DNA of 64,000 nucleotides from Verticillium longisporum (GCA_019188255.1 JAETXT010000005.1:4960001-5024000), one strand, 5' to 3'. Shown: positions 23,006 to 33,890, counted from the stretch's first letter. The notes: generated by a model not told the origin, from the sequence alone. Translations and numbers: made by a program.

Positions 23006-24093
23006 TCAGTACCTGCCGCCCCGCTTCTCAGAGTACCCCCTCCTCTTCTGCACCCTGCCGAGGCAGAACATGGCAACCCAATACACGACAGCCGCCGCCA
23101 TGACGGCAAAGGCGGCCCACGACAGGGCGATGAAGCCGCCACCTGCCTCGGCCCCGAGGCCGACGACCTCGCCGACCTTGTTCAGCTCCCTGGCGCCCTT
23201 GCGGCTTCCGATCATGATGCCGATGCTGCCGGCGAGCAGGACAATGGCGGCGAGCAGGGTGAGGAGCAGGTTGGTCAGGGAGGCGAGCTTGCGGCGGGGG
23301 TCGAGGAAGAAGGCGGCGATGGCGCCGAGCATGGCGAGGCCCGAGAAGCCAATGGCCAGGGTGTAGAGGATGAAGACGGCGAGGAGGGCCTTGATGATCG
23401 TGTCGATGTGGTCCTGGTTGGCTGCGGGTCAGGTGTTGTCGGCGAGGGAGAGGTTCAGGGGGCCGATCGCGAGTTCCTGGTCGAGAATCTCGGTGAGGTT
23501 GACGCGGTCTGGGGCGGCCGTGATTAGCTTTGGAGCATGGAGAACGCGTTGGGCAAGCAGTTAGGGAGAGGGCTTAGCGAGAGTCAAAATTATCGACGTA
23601 CTGGCAGGCTTCTGCTTGGTGCAGCTGGTGACGTTGTGTCTGGCGTCGGGGTCGGTGGCGTAGTCGCCGCTGCACATGGTCATCAGGTGGATGGAGTACC
23701 ACTGAGAGATGCCGAGTTCATCGCTAAAGTGGTCGACAATGTCGTTTCCGAGGTCGTTGATGAAATCCGTCACACCGTCCGAGAGGTCATCGATGAAGCC
23801 GCCGATGCCACCGCGGTCTTGGTCGCCATCGCTCGTGGCACGGGACAACACGTCGTATCCGAGAGTGGACGTGTTGAGCTGGAGAAGCTGGTTAGCTTGA
23901 AGGGCGTCGTCCGCCCAAAGGCGACATGGCAACTACGCACCCTGATGATGGAATAGTCCTCCATGAAGCCCTCCTTGTGGCCGGCGAAGAGGAGGAGGAA
24001 GGATATGACGAAGGCCGCCACGGAGAGGAGGAAGGATATGACGAAGGCCGCCACGGAGAGGAGGAACGGCAGGATGACCGTACAGCGCATCAT
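23006..24093 (-). CDS. SUR7/PalI-type four-span membrane protein, reading frame damaged
   Basis: Plasma-membrane protein family linked to eisosome/MCC domains and pH sensing. Exon 1 (24093-23941) gives a membrane segment with a duplicated FLLSVAAFVIS unit. Exon 2 (23878-23602) is the extracellular part, with the SQWYSIHLMTMCSGDYATD and VTSC segments that carry the family's conserved Trp and two Cys. The last exon (about 23527-23006) supplies three more hydrophobic segments (ALLAVFILYTLAIGFSGLA, LLLTLLAAIVLLAGSIGIM, AALSW-like and VVYWVAMFC) and a basic tail. Two problems are visible. The exon 2/exon 3 phases disagree (one base left over, but exon 3 is in phase 0). An in-frame TGA at 23431-23429 falls where WPAANQDH would be expected. 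Either the gene is a recent pseudogene or the consensus is wrong. A weaker alternative is a GTCAAC-donor intron that removes the TGA. Confidence 0.65.
23998..24063. repeat. Perfect 33-bp tandem duplication inside the SUR7-like first exon
   Basis: Two identical adjacent 33-bp units (23998-24030 and 24031-24063) encode the 11-residue unit FLLSVAAFVIS twice. They lengthen the first membrane segment by three helical turns without changing frame. Confidence 0.95.
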
Positions 24094-25050
24094 CTTGGCG
24101 GTTGTCTATCACGCACGCCTTGTTGTGGCGATTCGATCAAGTTTGCTGCAGAAACGGTCGCAATCGTTTCTTGCCGTGTACTTCGTGTTCTGGTGGCGCT
24201 GCCGGTAGTGTTCTCTCTGGCACAGAATAAGGGAGGGGAAGTTGATCGCGAGGAAGCCAAGAGGAGCACGAAAAAGATTATATGCTAAGTGTTCAACATG
24301 GCGAGTACATGCCAGACGGGGCCCCAGAGAGACAGGAACCTATTTTAGGTCTTGGCTAGAGCAAGCTTAGTACCAAGCGGCTTCGCCGATGATGCAACTA
24401 CCTTCCCTTAGCCTGCCAACCTGAGCTGGCGACCGGGTCAAGGCCAGGGTGAATCAGGAGTCTCAAAGAACTTGGCAAACGGGTAAGAAAGGCAGATCAT
24501 GCACCCCTGGTCGCTTTGTAGCCAACCAAAGAAAACGCGGCAACCTGGGTGATCGAGACCTGGATCCAAAGATGGGGTTAGATTCACTGCACTGCCGGCC
24601 CATTGACACGTACCTAGCAGGGGTTCAAGGTAGGGTGCCATTTGGAACGTCATTGTTTTCTGTCCTGGGAGATCTTGACCCAGTCGCATGCAAAGCAACA
24701 GGTCCATCCACATCAGGGAAGAGGCATCGCTCATTTCGAGGTTTGGCGTGCTGAGCATTTGGCACGTTGAGAAATTTCATCCATAGTTGGGAACATGGTG
24801 CTTTGAGGGGATTAGATGGCAGGAGAATGCTAGGCCAAATTGACGACCAGGCGGCGTGGGCGAGCGCGCGCGTGAGATGTTGACCATAACGTCTGTTGAC
24901 ATGCCGTCATACCAGCAGGAAGTGGCTGAGAAACGTGTGAAGGGGCTGGACCTGAGCAAAACAATTGGCCAAGCCAATAATGTGGAAGTCGTGTGGCTTG
25001 GTCCCGACTCCGTCAACGACTCGTGGCTGCTGATTCAGTCAATCGCAGGC

Positions 25051-25093
25051 TTCTCGCCTGGACTCCAGGTGGTTCTCGCCTGGACTCCAGGTG
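25051..25093 (+). repeat. Two direct 21-bp copies containing CCTGGACTCCAGG
   Basis: Identical 21-bp copies at 25051-25071 and 25073-25093 each contain the 13-bp near-palindrome CCTGGACTCCAGG. This gives a pair of evenly spaced dyads about 490 bp upstream of the MscL start. Confidence 0.85.
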
Positions 25094-25197
25094 CTGGACT
25101 ATCCCCTAAAAGACCAAGGACCAAGACCCTGAACCGCGTCCCCGCATGCAATCCGTCTAGCGCGTGACCCCTTATGTTTTGTCACAGCATTTGCCTG

Positions 25198-25214
25198 CCT
25201 AGGTACCTAGGTAC
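25198..25214. repeat. CCTAGGTACCTAGGTAC element
   Basis: A compact member of the TAGGTACCTA family, about 370 bp upstream of the MscL start codon. Confidence 0.8.
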
Positions 25215-25579
25215 AGTACAGTTGGACCCCCAATCTTGAAGCAGCTTCCTGCTGTCCGGCCTCCAGCCTCCAATTTCCCTTTCCCATTTTGAACTTCACC
25301 AGCCCCAAACGTGACCGCCTCATGCTTTGAGCCTTTTTTCCGCCGTGTGCAGTGTTCCTGTCTCGTGCTTCGCTTGACAGAAAGTTGCATTGTTCCCGGT
25401 CTTTCAGACGTCAGCGCCGTGTCCAGCCTGTTGTACCAACGCCATCAGAACCAAACCATCGTAGCTTGCCTGGGCTCGTCTCTACTCACCCTCACCCCGA
25501 TCTCGGCCATCGGGACGTGCTTTAAAGACCGCCCAACCCGTCAACACATCCCCCCGTCTGCAGTGTGTTCAACTGCGTC

Positions 25580-26385
25580 ATGCCGTCTCCGCCGTTTGCC
25601 GACAGCGATGAAGAGGAAGGCCTTCTGTCCCGAGGCGGCGATAGGGCTCGCCGCCTGTGGTCCGGCTTCATTGACTTTGCCATGCAGGGCAACATCCTCG
25701 AAATAGCCTTCGGTCTGATGTGAGTGCCGACGTGACCCTCTGCCAGCATGACCTGTATCGCGGGGACCTGTGTTCACTCCCTCGTTAGCCTAGCCGCTGC
25801 CTTCACCGGCCTTGTCAACTCTTTCGTGGCCAATATTCTCATGCCGCCGCTGTCCGTCATCTTCCCTCTCAACCACAACATGGAAGAGAAGTTTGCGGTT
25901 CTCAAACCTGGACCTGACTACAACCGCGAGGACGGCTACACCACACTCGCGCGCGCAAAGGATGACGGTGCTGTCGTCTTGGCGTATGGGTCAGTACACC
26001 ATTCCTCTGCGCTCTATACAGATTGTTCAGTCCATAACGGCGCCTGCTGCGTGGCGAATTGTGCAAAATGGGAAGCGCTCAAGGTGGAGGTTGTGTTGCT
26101 AACCTCTCTGACAGTTCTTTCTTCAACCAAATCGTCAGCTTCTTCTGTGTGGGCCTCTCCCTCTGGGGCCTCGCCCATTTCTACCAGCTCTTCTCGACCG
26201 ACCCCATCATCAAGCACACGAAAAAGTGCAAGTACTGCAGGAAGCGTGTCAACGAAGCGGTACGCTGCGGTGGCCCGCCCCCCTTTTTTCCCCCGTTCGC
26301 ATCTTTACTGACGAGTGCGCAGTCGGTTCGTTGCATCAACTGCACAAGCTGGCTCGATGGGCGCGAGGATCGTGTGCGCTACTGA
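25580..26385 (+). CDS. mscL: Large-conductance mechanosensitive channel, MscL family
   Basis: Stretch-activated pore that releases solutes on hypo-osmotic shock. Exons are 25580-25719, 25789-25989, 26115-26259 and 26323-26385 (182 aa); all phases agree. A short acidic N-terminus (SDEEEGLLSRGG) is followed by WSGFIDFAMQGNILEIAFGL, which corresponds to the amphipathic N-helix and the start of TM1 in bacterial MscL. TM1 continues as ILAAAFTGLVNSFVANILMP; a periplasmic-type loop with a DYNREDGY segment and TM2 (FNQIVSFFCVGLSLWGLA) follow. The C-terminus differs from bacteria: CKYC and CINC pairs 15 residues apart form a possible zinc ribbon, ending SWLDGREDRVRY. Fungal homologues exist, but whether they sit in plasma or organelle membrane cannot be read from the sequence. 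Confidence 0.9.
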
Positions 26386-27027
26386 AGCGAGCCACTTTGT
26401 CGAGTCCTGGAGTATGCCATTCTCATGCGTGTCTTCTTCTCATCGGGCGGCGGCGTTTTGCAGCATTTCGCATTTGGCATGGCTTATGACACCCTCCCTG
26501 CATTCCCGTGGCGCCTGTCCTACTCATGCTCCTTGGCGCTTGTTAAGTGTACTCAGAATCCAGCGTACGTTTTCTTGTTTATCGCCAAAGTCGTCGCAGG
26601 CAGTCATCGCAGGCAGTAATCGCTTTCAATCTGTCGTGCCCGGTCTCGCAAGACGTCTTCCAAATGATACATTTACGTGTCTCCCTTATGAACCTTGCAT
26701 CCCAAGCCTTCATGCTTCCGCGACGTCCAGTATGGTATGTCCATTCTTACGACTAGGAAGGAGACGAAAACACCAGACAGATCGAACAGCTGCACCTTGA
26801 GACGATGGTGGCCTATGAAGCGCTGTGAAAATCACGTAGCATGAAGAAAGATTACAATGAACTTATTATAGAGAATTCTTCTATTACTCCAGCGACATAG
26901 ATGATCCAACCCCAGGATTTGTCGAGGTCCATCTGAATATCAAGCCTCTCGCCCGCCAGTCTAGTGCGCAAGTCCCTCCAGTTGATGCAGAATAAAGGAA
27001 AACACATCACAGCCTAGTAATCGCCCC
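26386..27027. other. 3' flank of the MscL gene
   Basis: About 640 bp, probably a 3' UTR and spacer. It contains short open frames without motifs. I see nothing else. Confidence 0.4.
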
Positions 27028-27192
27028 TTAAACCCCCGGCATCTCGTCAGGCCGGTTTGCCCGTTGCTGCTGGCAACCTCGCTCCATTGCCCGGGGCGAC
27101 ATGGTGATCCGCCAGTAGGTCCAGCCAGTGAGGCCGACGAAGAAGAGAGTCGTGAAAATAATGAGCGCTATGGCAGTCTTTCTTGTGATCAT
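27028..27192 (-). CDS. Possible small single-span membrane protein (54 aa)
   Basis: A short frame starting at MITRKTAIAL has one strong membrane segment (ALIIFTTLFFVGLTGWTYW) with a basic N-side and a polar, Arg/Gln-rich C-tail. The frame extends upstream to an ATG at 27279 (83 aa), but the extra part lacks pattern. It sits alone between the MscL gene and a GPI-anchored protein gene on the same strand as the latter. It could be a real small gene, a missed last exon, or chance. No homologue is recognised. Confidence 0.25.
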   Translation of the reverse strand: MITRKTAIALIIFTTLFFVGLTGWTYWRITMSPRAMERGCQQQRANRPDEMPGV

Positions 27193-27518
27193 AATGTAGC
27201 ATGTTCCGACTGGCACTGATGAAACCGGAAAGCCCAGCAGGGAGTAAAGCCCGACTCGCTGTCGTTCCTTATAAGGCATACCCGAAAGATGGTCGTGACT
27301 CCGAAAGACGTGGCTGCGTGTATCATGTCTTTGCTGTATACGCGGAGGTTAGGAAGGGGAGATTCGAGCTGACTGTGCAAGTCGGCAATCAGGCCCAGGA
27401 AATAGGAGTTTGTGCGATGTTGCTCGGATATCATGGCCATCTTGTGTATGTGCAAACGTGGCGATATTATAGTACACAAAGTACACCCAACTCTTACCCA
27501 CGCGCAGAACGACACATC

Positions 27519-28304
27519 TTACAGCACCATGGCACCGCCGACAACGGCAGCAACACCTGCCAGGACGACGTTTTGGGTCATTCGGGGAAGCGCCGCGTTG
27601 CCAGCTTCGGTCGTCGTCGCAGCCTCACCCGCGGCAGTCGTCGTTGAAGACTCGTCTGCCACAGCGGAAGACTCATCAGAAGACTCGGAGGGAGACTCGG
27701 AGGAAGAATCAGCCGGGGTCGCAGAGGTTCCGGTAGAGGTCTCCGTCGCGGCGGGAAGGATCGCTGGGGTTGTCGTGGCAGTGGGTACGTCACTAAGCTT
27801 CTCGGCGCCGGCGGTGATGGTGAGGGGCAAGTAGTAAGCATCAATTTCCGACACAATGGTCGACTCGCTGTAGGTCATGGTGCTCTCCGCCTGGTACTGC
27901 GTGCAAGTAGCCTCATTGGCAGCGACGTTGATTGCGCAGTCGGCAGTTATGGTCATTGGCGGGCTAGAGTCATGGTCCTATAAGCTCTCTGGCGAAACCC
28001 ACTCGTACTTCACATCAAGCTAGGGATTCTGTACGTACGCAGACGTGTATTCGAGAGTGGCAGTGAGAGCCATAGTCGAAGGGCCCGCGACCAGCTGAAC
28101 AGGGTTGCTGATGCCGCATTCAGTCTGGGGCACTTGAGAGTGGCAGGCGAGAGCAAATGTCGTCTCGTCGGCGCCCACATCGACAACAGAGGCCACGACG
28201 AAGTTAGGGGCAAAGAGAGGAATAAAAAGCGAGACCACGGCTTCCTCAGCGGCGGCTACGCCGAAAACCGCCAGGAGCGCGAGCTTGGAAGGGTTGTGGA
28301 ACAT
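27519..28304 (-). CDS. Secreted, probably GPI-anchored glycoprotein (paralogue A)
   Basis: Exons 28304-28039 and 27963-27519 (236 aa); a GC|C codon spans the intron. The N-terminal MFHNPSKLALLAVFGVAAA is a signal peptide. A compact domain of about 120 residues has four Cys in the order FALACHSQ, QTECG, TADCAIN and EATCTQ, plus a VGADETT motif. A Ser/Thr/Glu-rich stalk follows (about residues 145-205), then a hydrophobic tail (VVLAGVAAVVGGAMVL) suited to GPI attachment. The same architecture, and an intron at the same place and phase, is found in the divergent gene at 30328-31120. No enzymatic motif is seen; a wall or surface glycoprotein is the natural inference. I do not know a named function. 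Confidence 0.85.
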
Positions 28305-30327
28305 TTCAACGAGTGTGGTGGGCGAGCAAAAAAGCCAGGGCGCGAACAGGTGAAAGAAAGGAGCAAAATCTCGGAAACATCAGGAGGACGCGATGTTGCG
28401 ACGCTGCTGTTCTTCTACAAGAAATTCAGAGCCGAATCGGTGCCGGCAATCAAACCCGAAGGATCGAGTGACAACCCCTGCCTGCGTCACAAAAGAGATG
28501 AGATGTCGCTAGTGGTTGGGGGGAGCCGATGGGGACGATAATTGCGCCGAAGACTTGTGGCAGCTCATCAAGAGAGTGTGAGAGCGCGAAAGAGTGCATG
28601 GCAGCTCAGCGAAGATAGCATCATGACGGCTCTATGTGGCTGAATTGGCAGGATGTGTGGTGTTTTAAAGCCTCAAGATCTGGTGCCTCCAGATTGCTAT
28701 GCATTTGACTTTCAACGGATCTTGGAGTAAAAGCGTTGCAGGGCCTAAAAACAAAGTGGATGGGATGTGGCGGCGGGGTCGGGCTCCTGAACCCTGGAGA
28801 TGCCATACAGTAATGGAAAAGGAGTGAAAGCTCGGGCCGGCGCTCAGCTCAGTATTTTAGTCTGCCAGAATGTCTTGGTGGCTTCTGGCCTGCCCGGTTG
28901 AGGAAATATGAGGTGATGCCGAGCATATAGGTGCCCTCATGTGAATGAACTGCTGGCGCCACTCGATGGTAAGAGAGGGCTGGGCGAGACTGGGACACTC
29001 CGAAGCGCCCGAGACAAAACGCAGGGCCTTGGCCTGCAGGCTGTACCCCGCCATCCAGTCGATAAGTCTTGTTGGGGAACAAGAGAGAGTGCCTCGAGGG
29101 CGAGCTGGGATATTTGCCGTCTGAGGGCATCGTGAGATGAAGAGATGGCAGAAAAGGCGGGATGGGGAGGAGTAGGGACTACACCAGCAAAGCAGCTGGG
29201 TCAAGGACCAGAAGAATGGCAGCAACGACCAGTTCAAGGCGACAGGAAAGAGCAGACAAGCGAGGTGGATCAGGCAAGTGCCGCTTTGGGTGCGGAGCTC
29301 CTACCACCCGGAACTTGCCAGGGGAGCCAATGGTGAGCTCGGACTAGGAGATGATGGGGACGGGGTGCAGCAGCGCCAGCGAGCAGGACCTTCCTGTTCC
29401 ACGTCGTCGTTCTGGTGGTGCTTGACATTTGAAAGGCTTGGCTCTCTTCCTTTTTCCCTCTAAAACATGAGTTCGGTTTCTTGGCGGCCTGCTGGGCATT
29501 GGTCACAACGTCGCCAGCGCGCTTGGCGTTTGCACTTGGCAACTCATCATGCGCCAGGTGCTTCAGATCGCCTGCGCTGTGGCCCTTTTGCCTTTCGCCT
29601 TTTGCTTTTCTCCTTCATCCTTTCGCCTCTGCTGTCTGCCTTCGCCCGCATGTCTGGGCTTGGCTCACGCGTCTCCTTGGCTGCGTCTTGGCTTCACTTA
29701 ACTTTGTAACTGCAAACGACGGCAATGACGGCAATCCCTCAGCGGAAACGATAGCGAGTCGCCCGCCCAGCGCCCAGAGTCCGGCGCCCAGCACTGCCCA
29801 GCGAGTGCCCAGCGGCCCTAGCCCGCTCGCGAGCTTCGCCCCCCTCCTTTTCCCTTCGGCGCCCTTGCACTGGCCCGAGGTCCCCGTCACCACCGCCAAT
29901 GGCTTTGTACCGCGCATGGTGTTTCATTCTTCAATGCTGAGACCCTCAGCTGCCCATGCCTGTCCACGAGAGATTACATCTATATTTTTATCTGTCCCTT
30001 TCTCTCCCAGCACATCTGCCGGTACATCTGTTTTTGAGAGGCCCCAAGATTAGCGGTTCTATCTCGACAGCCCACCAACCCCCAACACGCTCCCTCGAAC
30101 TGCCGTTACGTCTTCTCGACCGACAACCAATTCCCGGCAGCCGACTTGAGAGAACAATACTCAGCTAGACGTTTCCAGCCCTACGTCACCTCATCTTTAA
30201 TTACTAGCTTTCGATCGGTGCAGGCTATTGGCGGCGAGAAGATAGCTCGTCGCCGTCGCTTCTTTGCGCGACTGGACACCCTCCCTCTCGACGACAGTGC
30301 CGCCGCAAACCCCCAGGAACCGCCAAC
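28305..30327. promoter_or_regulatory. Divergent promoter region between the two GPI-type paralogues
   Basis: About 2 kb between the ATGs of two related divergent genes. No coding sequence is supported; open frames at 28134-28541 and 29467-30053 lack motifs. The 29.7-30.3 kb part, pyrimidine-rich with TCTCCC/CTCGAC words, looks like promoter and leader of the plus-strand gene. Confidence 0.45.
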
Positions 30328-31120
30328 ATGCAACGCCTTTCGCCCTTTGTCGCCCTGCTTTCCACATGCCTCTTCGCCATTGGGACCCATGCCGAAGATC
30401 AGGGAACCGTTCCCATCTTCCTACCATACTATGATGCCAAATCATGGTCTCTTGTGCGGGGCAGCGTCATCACAAGTGTACGTTCGCCCTGACTATTATC
30501 CTCTCTGAGCATTGACTTACCACATCTGCGAGCAGAAACCCGACGAAACTACGTACACAATCTTCTGCGCGCCGCAGACCACGCCCAGCTGCGATCTGGC
30601 TCTCGAACTTCCATTCATATTTGCCGAAGGTGACAACACCCTCCGCTTCGAGGGCACCCTCACTTCTACCTAGTACGCCTTGTCTCTCATGAGCCTGCCA
30701 CTTCATTCGATAGAAGTCCTTCTAACATGTTACAGTACTGCGAATCTTGAATGTAAATTAGGCGGCACCACAGCGGCGACATGCTCGGCATACTCTAGCT
30801 TGAAGTCTGGCTTTGTCGCCGGTCTTTACACTGGCCCGACGGAAATCAGCTGGACATCAACACTTAGTGGCTCAGAGGTTCAATGGGGCACCCTGACCCT
30901 CGCCGACCAGCCTTCGAAAACGGGCACTCCTGATGATGTCTCCGGCACTGCCCAGGCCACCGGAGACCCCAATTTCACTGAAGATTTCCTCTTCGACGGC
31001 ACATTACCCACAAGCTCGCTGCCTGTCGAGACAGGGCTCAACAGCGGGGCGCGACTTGAAAGCACTTGGCTGTGGGCCAGTTCATTAGGCTGCATGGTCC
31101 TGACAGCCCTTGTTGTATAG
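30328..31120 (+). CDS. Secreted, probably GPI-anchored glycoprotein (paralogue B)
   Basis: Exons 30328-30477, 30536-30672 and 30736-31120 (223 aa), phases 0 and 2. The signal peptide is MQRLSPFVALLSTCLFAIG. The Cys4 domain parallels paralogue A: TVPIFLPYYD, KPDETTYTIFCAP, TPSCDLAL, NLECKLGG and AATCSAYS. It is followed by a Thr/Ser-rich stretch and a C-terminal hydrophobic tail (WLWASSLGCMVLTALVV). The second intron occupies the same site and phase as the only intron of paralogue A; the first, just before the DETT motif, is unique to this copy. Identity between copies is low, so the duplication is old. The role is unknown; surface exposure is inferred from signal plus GPI-type tail. Confidence 0.85.
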
Positions 31121-32165
31121 CCCGAACGGACCATACAAGGTGGATAGAGAAAAGCACGAACACATCCGGCGCATTGCCAAGATGTGAGCAGTATACGACG
31201 CTTACTAAGGACCGACTTCACGACGTCGTCAACGTCATGAAGTTTGGTGAACGGCGCGCGCCAGCATTACGTACCGGATTGGAGTAGGGCGGTTTTTTTG
31301 CTTTACCATGGCAGAGCCATGCCATTGACAGCTTCAGAATGCTGTCTTACGATGTACTCACTCCCTTTTCTGGAGTTATACCCCACATTAGCGTTGAATT
31401 ACGAAGAAACGGGCTGAATATCCCTTTCAATATCACGATGACACTTGGCTTCCTCGCGCCTTATATATCGTGTGTCAATAATTTTGCAGATCAGCATCCT
31501 TTTGGGCAGCGCTTCTGATTGTGTAATATCGGGGCCTAAGCTCTCAGGCTCATCATGGCCACACGATGATCGGCGCCGAGCCTCCCAAGCTCCCCAGCCG
31601 CGGAGGGACGACGCAGCCAGAGCCATACCTAGCGTCCGTCGCATCCGCATCTCCAAACACCCAGTGCGCTCCCCATTCTAGTCACGGAAAACCTCAAGAG
31701 AGGCTCTTTCTCCACGCGAGAAGAGATGTAAGTGTCATTCACTGTAATAGTACGCTCCGCATGCTTTCAAATACCTTGCGATGAAAGAATGGCGATCCTT
31801 GGCCCAGTAGTGCGGACAGCTGGTGGGGTTCGCACGGGTTGTGCCGCATCTGCGGCGCATCAGCCGCAGGGGTTTGCAGTGCGTTTTAGTGGCCGGTGGG
31901 TGTTGGAGATTAAGTAAGCTGGCGAGGTTATAGCGACTTCATGCCTCACAATCTAACGCCAGTGGTGGAGATCCCGCCATCGCAGGATGCCTTCGCTTCC
32001 CGTGCCACGCTCTTTCGATCATTGTCTAGTTACTGTCTTGCGGCAAGATTGCTGCTGAATGGCTGATGTCCTCACCCCTCGCTACGGATGTTTCATCGAT
32101 TGGAACTCTCTGTAAAGGATGCTTAATGCATGACACGTCCAATTGATCTCGGTACAAGCCTCATG
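31121..32165. other. Convergent intergenic region
   Basis: About 1 kb between the 3' ends of paralogue B and the GH76 gene. I see no gene, repeat or notable signal. Confidence 0.5.
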
Positions 32166-33890
32166 CTACAGAAACGATGTCGTCTCATAAAGAAAGCAGC
32201 AAGCCCCCGCGTGCAGCAGGCCCTCGACCAAGATATAGTATGACCCAGCGAGAGTAGCGGCACAGACACCAATCCAGCTTGGCGAAGCAAGTCCACCTAT
32301 CGTGGTTCTGCCTCCACTCGTCTCATCTTGATGGCCCCCTTCATTGTGCACATCTACGTCTTCTTCTGTCAATCTTCAGCGTTAGTCATCCTGGTGAAAG
32401 GGGATCATCAAGCAAAAGTTCACGATAAGTTGCAGTCTAGGCTTTTGAAGGCAAGTATCTTACCTGGGCCGAACACACTTTGGTTCGTCGGGACTGTCGG
32501 TGCGGTTCTTCTGCCATTCCAGCCCGCGTGCCGTGCAGGGTCTATCTCGCCATCACCGAGAGGTGACCGTGATTCTCCAATGAGCAGTCCCTGTATAGTC
32601 TCGAGAGCGCACATTTGCTGCCCCAAACCTGCACGGCCATCAAACCCGCCTATGTTCCACTTCTGACCGCAGGTGACACTATTCTCACCACCCGAACAAG
32701 CTTGCGCCGCGGCGACTGCCGAAGGTTCGAGAAGAATTTTGACCTGGGGCAAAAGGGAAGGAAGGTGGTACGTGGGCTGCCACATGAAGCGAGCGAGGTA
32801 TCCCTTGAGGAACTTCAAATTTCAGTTAGCATGACCACTGCCACGATGAACACGACAGGCACAGACCTTCATGTCGTTGTTGCAGCTATCATTCGGCTCA
32901 CAAGCTGGTTCGTAGAGGATTTTGTTGTCAAAGAAGTATGCCGCAGCCTCCAGCAACTTGTGAGCACGATCGGCCCAATGCTTCTCGCCGGTGTACTCAG
33001 CCATGACTGCGGCTCCGTGTAAGAATATGCCGGTCGTATAGGTGAATGCCACATAGTTAACCTCTCGGCAGTCGTCACTGCCATGGGCACCGTCGTACAC
33101 GGTGTATCTGTCTCCGATCAGACCTATCTCGATACACCAGTCCCATACCTTGGCAGCCCAGTCTGCGTAGCCTTGCTGGCCTGTTGCGCGTGCAATACGA
33201 GCGGCTAGCTGGAAGAGGCCTCCATTCGTGACGGAGTTCTTGTAATTGATGCCGTTTGGGTTCGAAGCAAACACCTGCCAGTACACGCCGCCCCTGCAGG
33301 TTGTGGTGTCCCAGCGGGAAGACAGGGCATTGAAGAAATTGAGAGCCAAGGTCAGCCACGATGGAACGCTGGGATCAGGCTGCGGGAAATTACGCTCGGC
33401 AGCAGCCATCACAGCGAACCCCCAAAAGCCAAGATCATCATTGCCAAGTTCGTCAAAATGTTCGGGCGGATTGTAGTCATGCTGTGGACCGGTGTTGACA
33501 GGAGCAGTCAGGGCCTGTATGACGACGTCATTGTAGCTAGAATCGCCAGTAAAGTGGTAATAATCCAACATAGCTCCCCACAGTGCTCCGGCTTGCCACC
33601 AGTAGTAAGGATCAGGAAGATCACCTACCATCTACGGGCATGTCAGCTGAGTGATTGCCGAGGTGACGGTATGGGCTTACCTCAGGCTGGCCGGAGACGT
33701 TGCCATTATAATATGACATTGCGCCGTGTGCAATGGTGCTGGCGACATTGCGGATAGAGTCTTGCATTGGTCAGGGCAGTGTTCCGTGTTCGTAGAGAGA
33801 GCGAGGCTTGCCTGAGCTCGAGCTGTCCAACGACATAGCCCAAACAACACTCGGTACGACCATGCCTATAATCCTGCAGATGAGACGCAT
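32166..33890 (-). CDS. GH76 family alpha-1,6-mannanase, Dfg5/Dcw1 type
   Basis: Membrane-anchored wall enzyme thought to process the GPI-anchor mannan and cross-link GPI proteins to glucan. Exons are 33890-33812, 33760-33681, 33631-32867, 32812-32464 and 32365-32166 (490 aa); all phases fit. The first intron must begin with GC (GCAAGC) and end in AG. The signal peptide is MRLICRIIGMVVPSVVWA. Family landmarks follow: SIRNVASTIAHGAMSYYNG, DPYYWWQAGALWGAMLDYY, the catalytic Asp pair in ELGNDDLGFWGF (about D118-D119), CRGGVYWQ, KNSVTNGGLFQLAARIAR and, near the end, a Cys-containing CSGGENSVTCGQKW block. The tail (SPSWIGVCAATLAGSYYILV) is hydrophobic, then ends in a further 20-odd residues, less typical of a GPI signal. 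Confidence 0.9.

Larger units (their letters stand above)
24094..25579. promoter_or_regulatory. Divergent intergenic region (SUR7-like / MscL)
   Basis: About 1.5 kb between divergent start codons. It contains a 22-bp-period direct repeat with internal dyad symmetry at 25051-25093 and a TAGGTACCTA element at 25198-25214. Open frames here (for example 24438-24758 minus) carry no recognisable motif. Confidence 0.5.

Noticed and set aside
29467..30053. 190-codon frame upstream of GPI-type paralogue B
   Set aside because: Pro/Ser/Ala-rich, no signal or motif, and it occupies the expected promoter and leader of the next gene.
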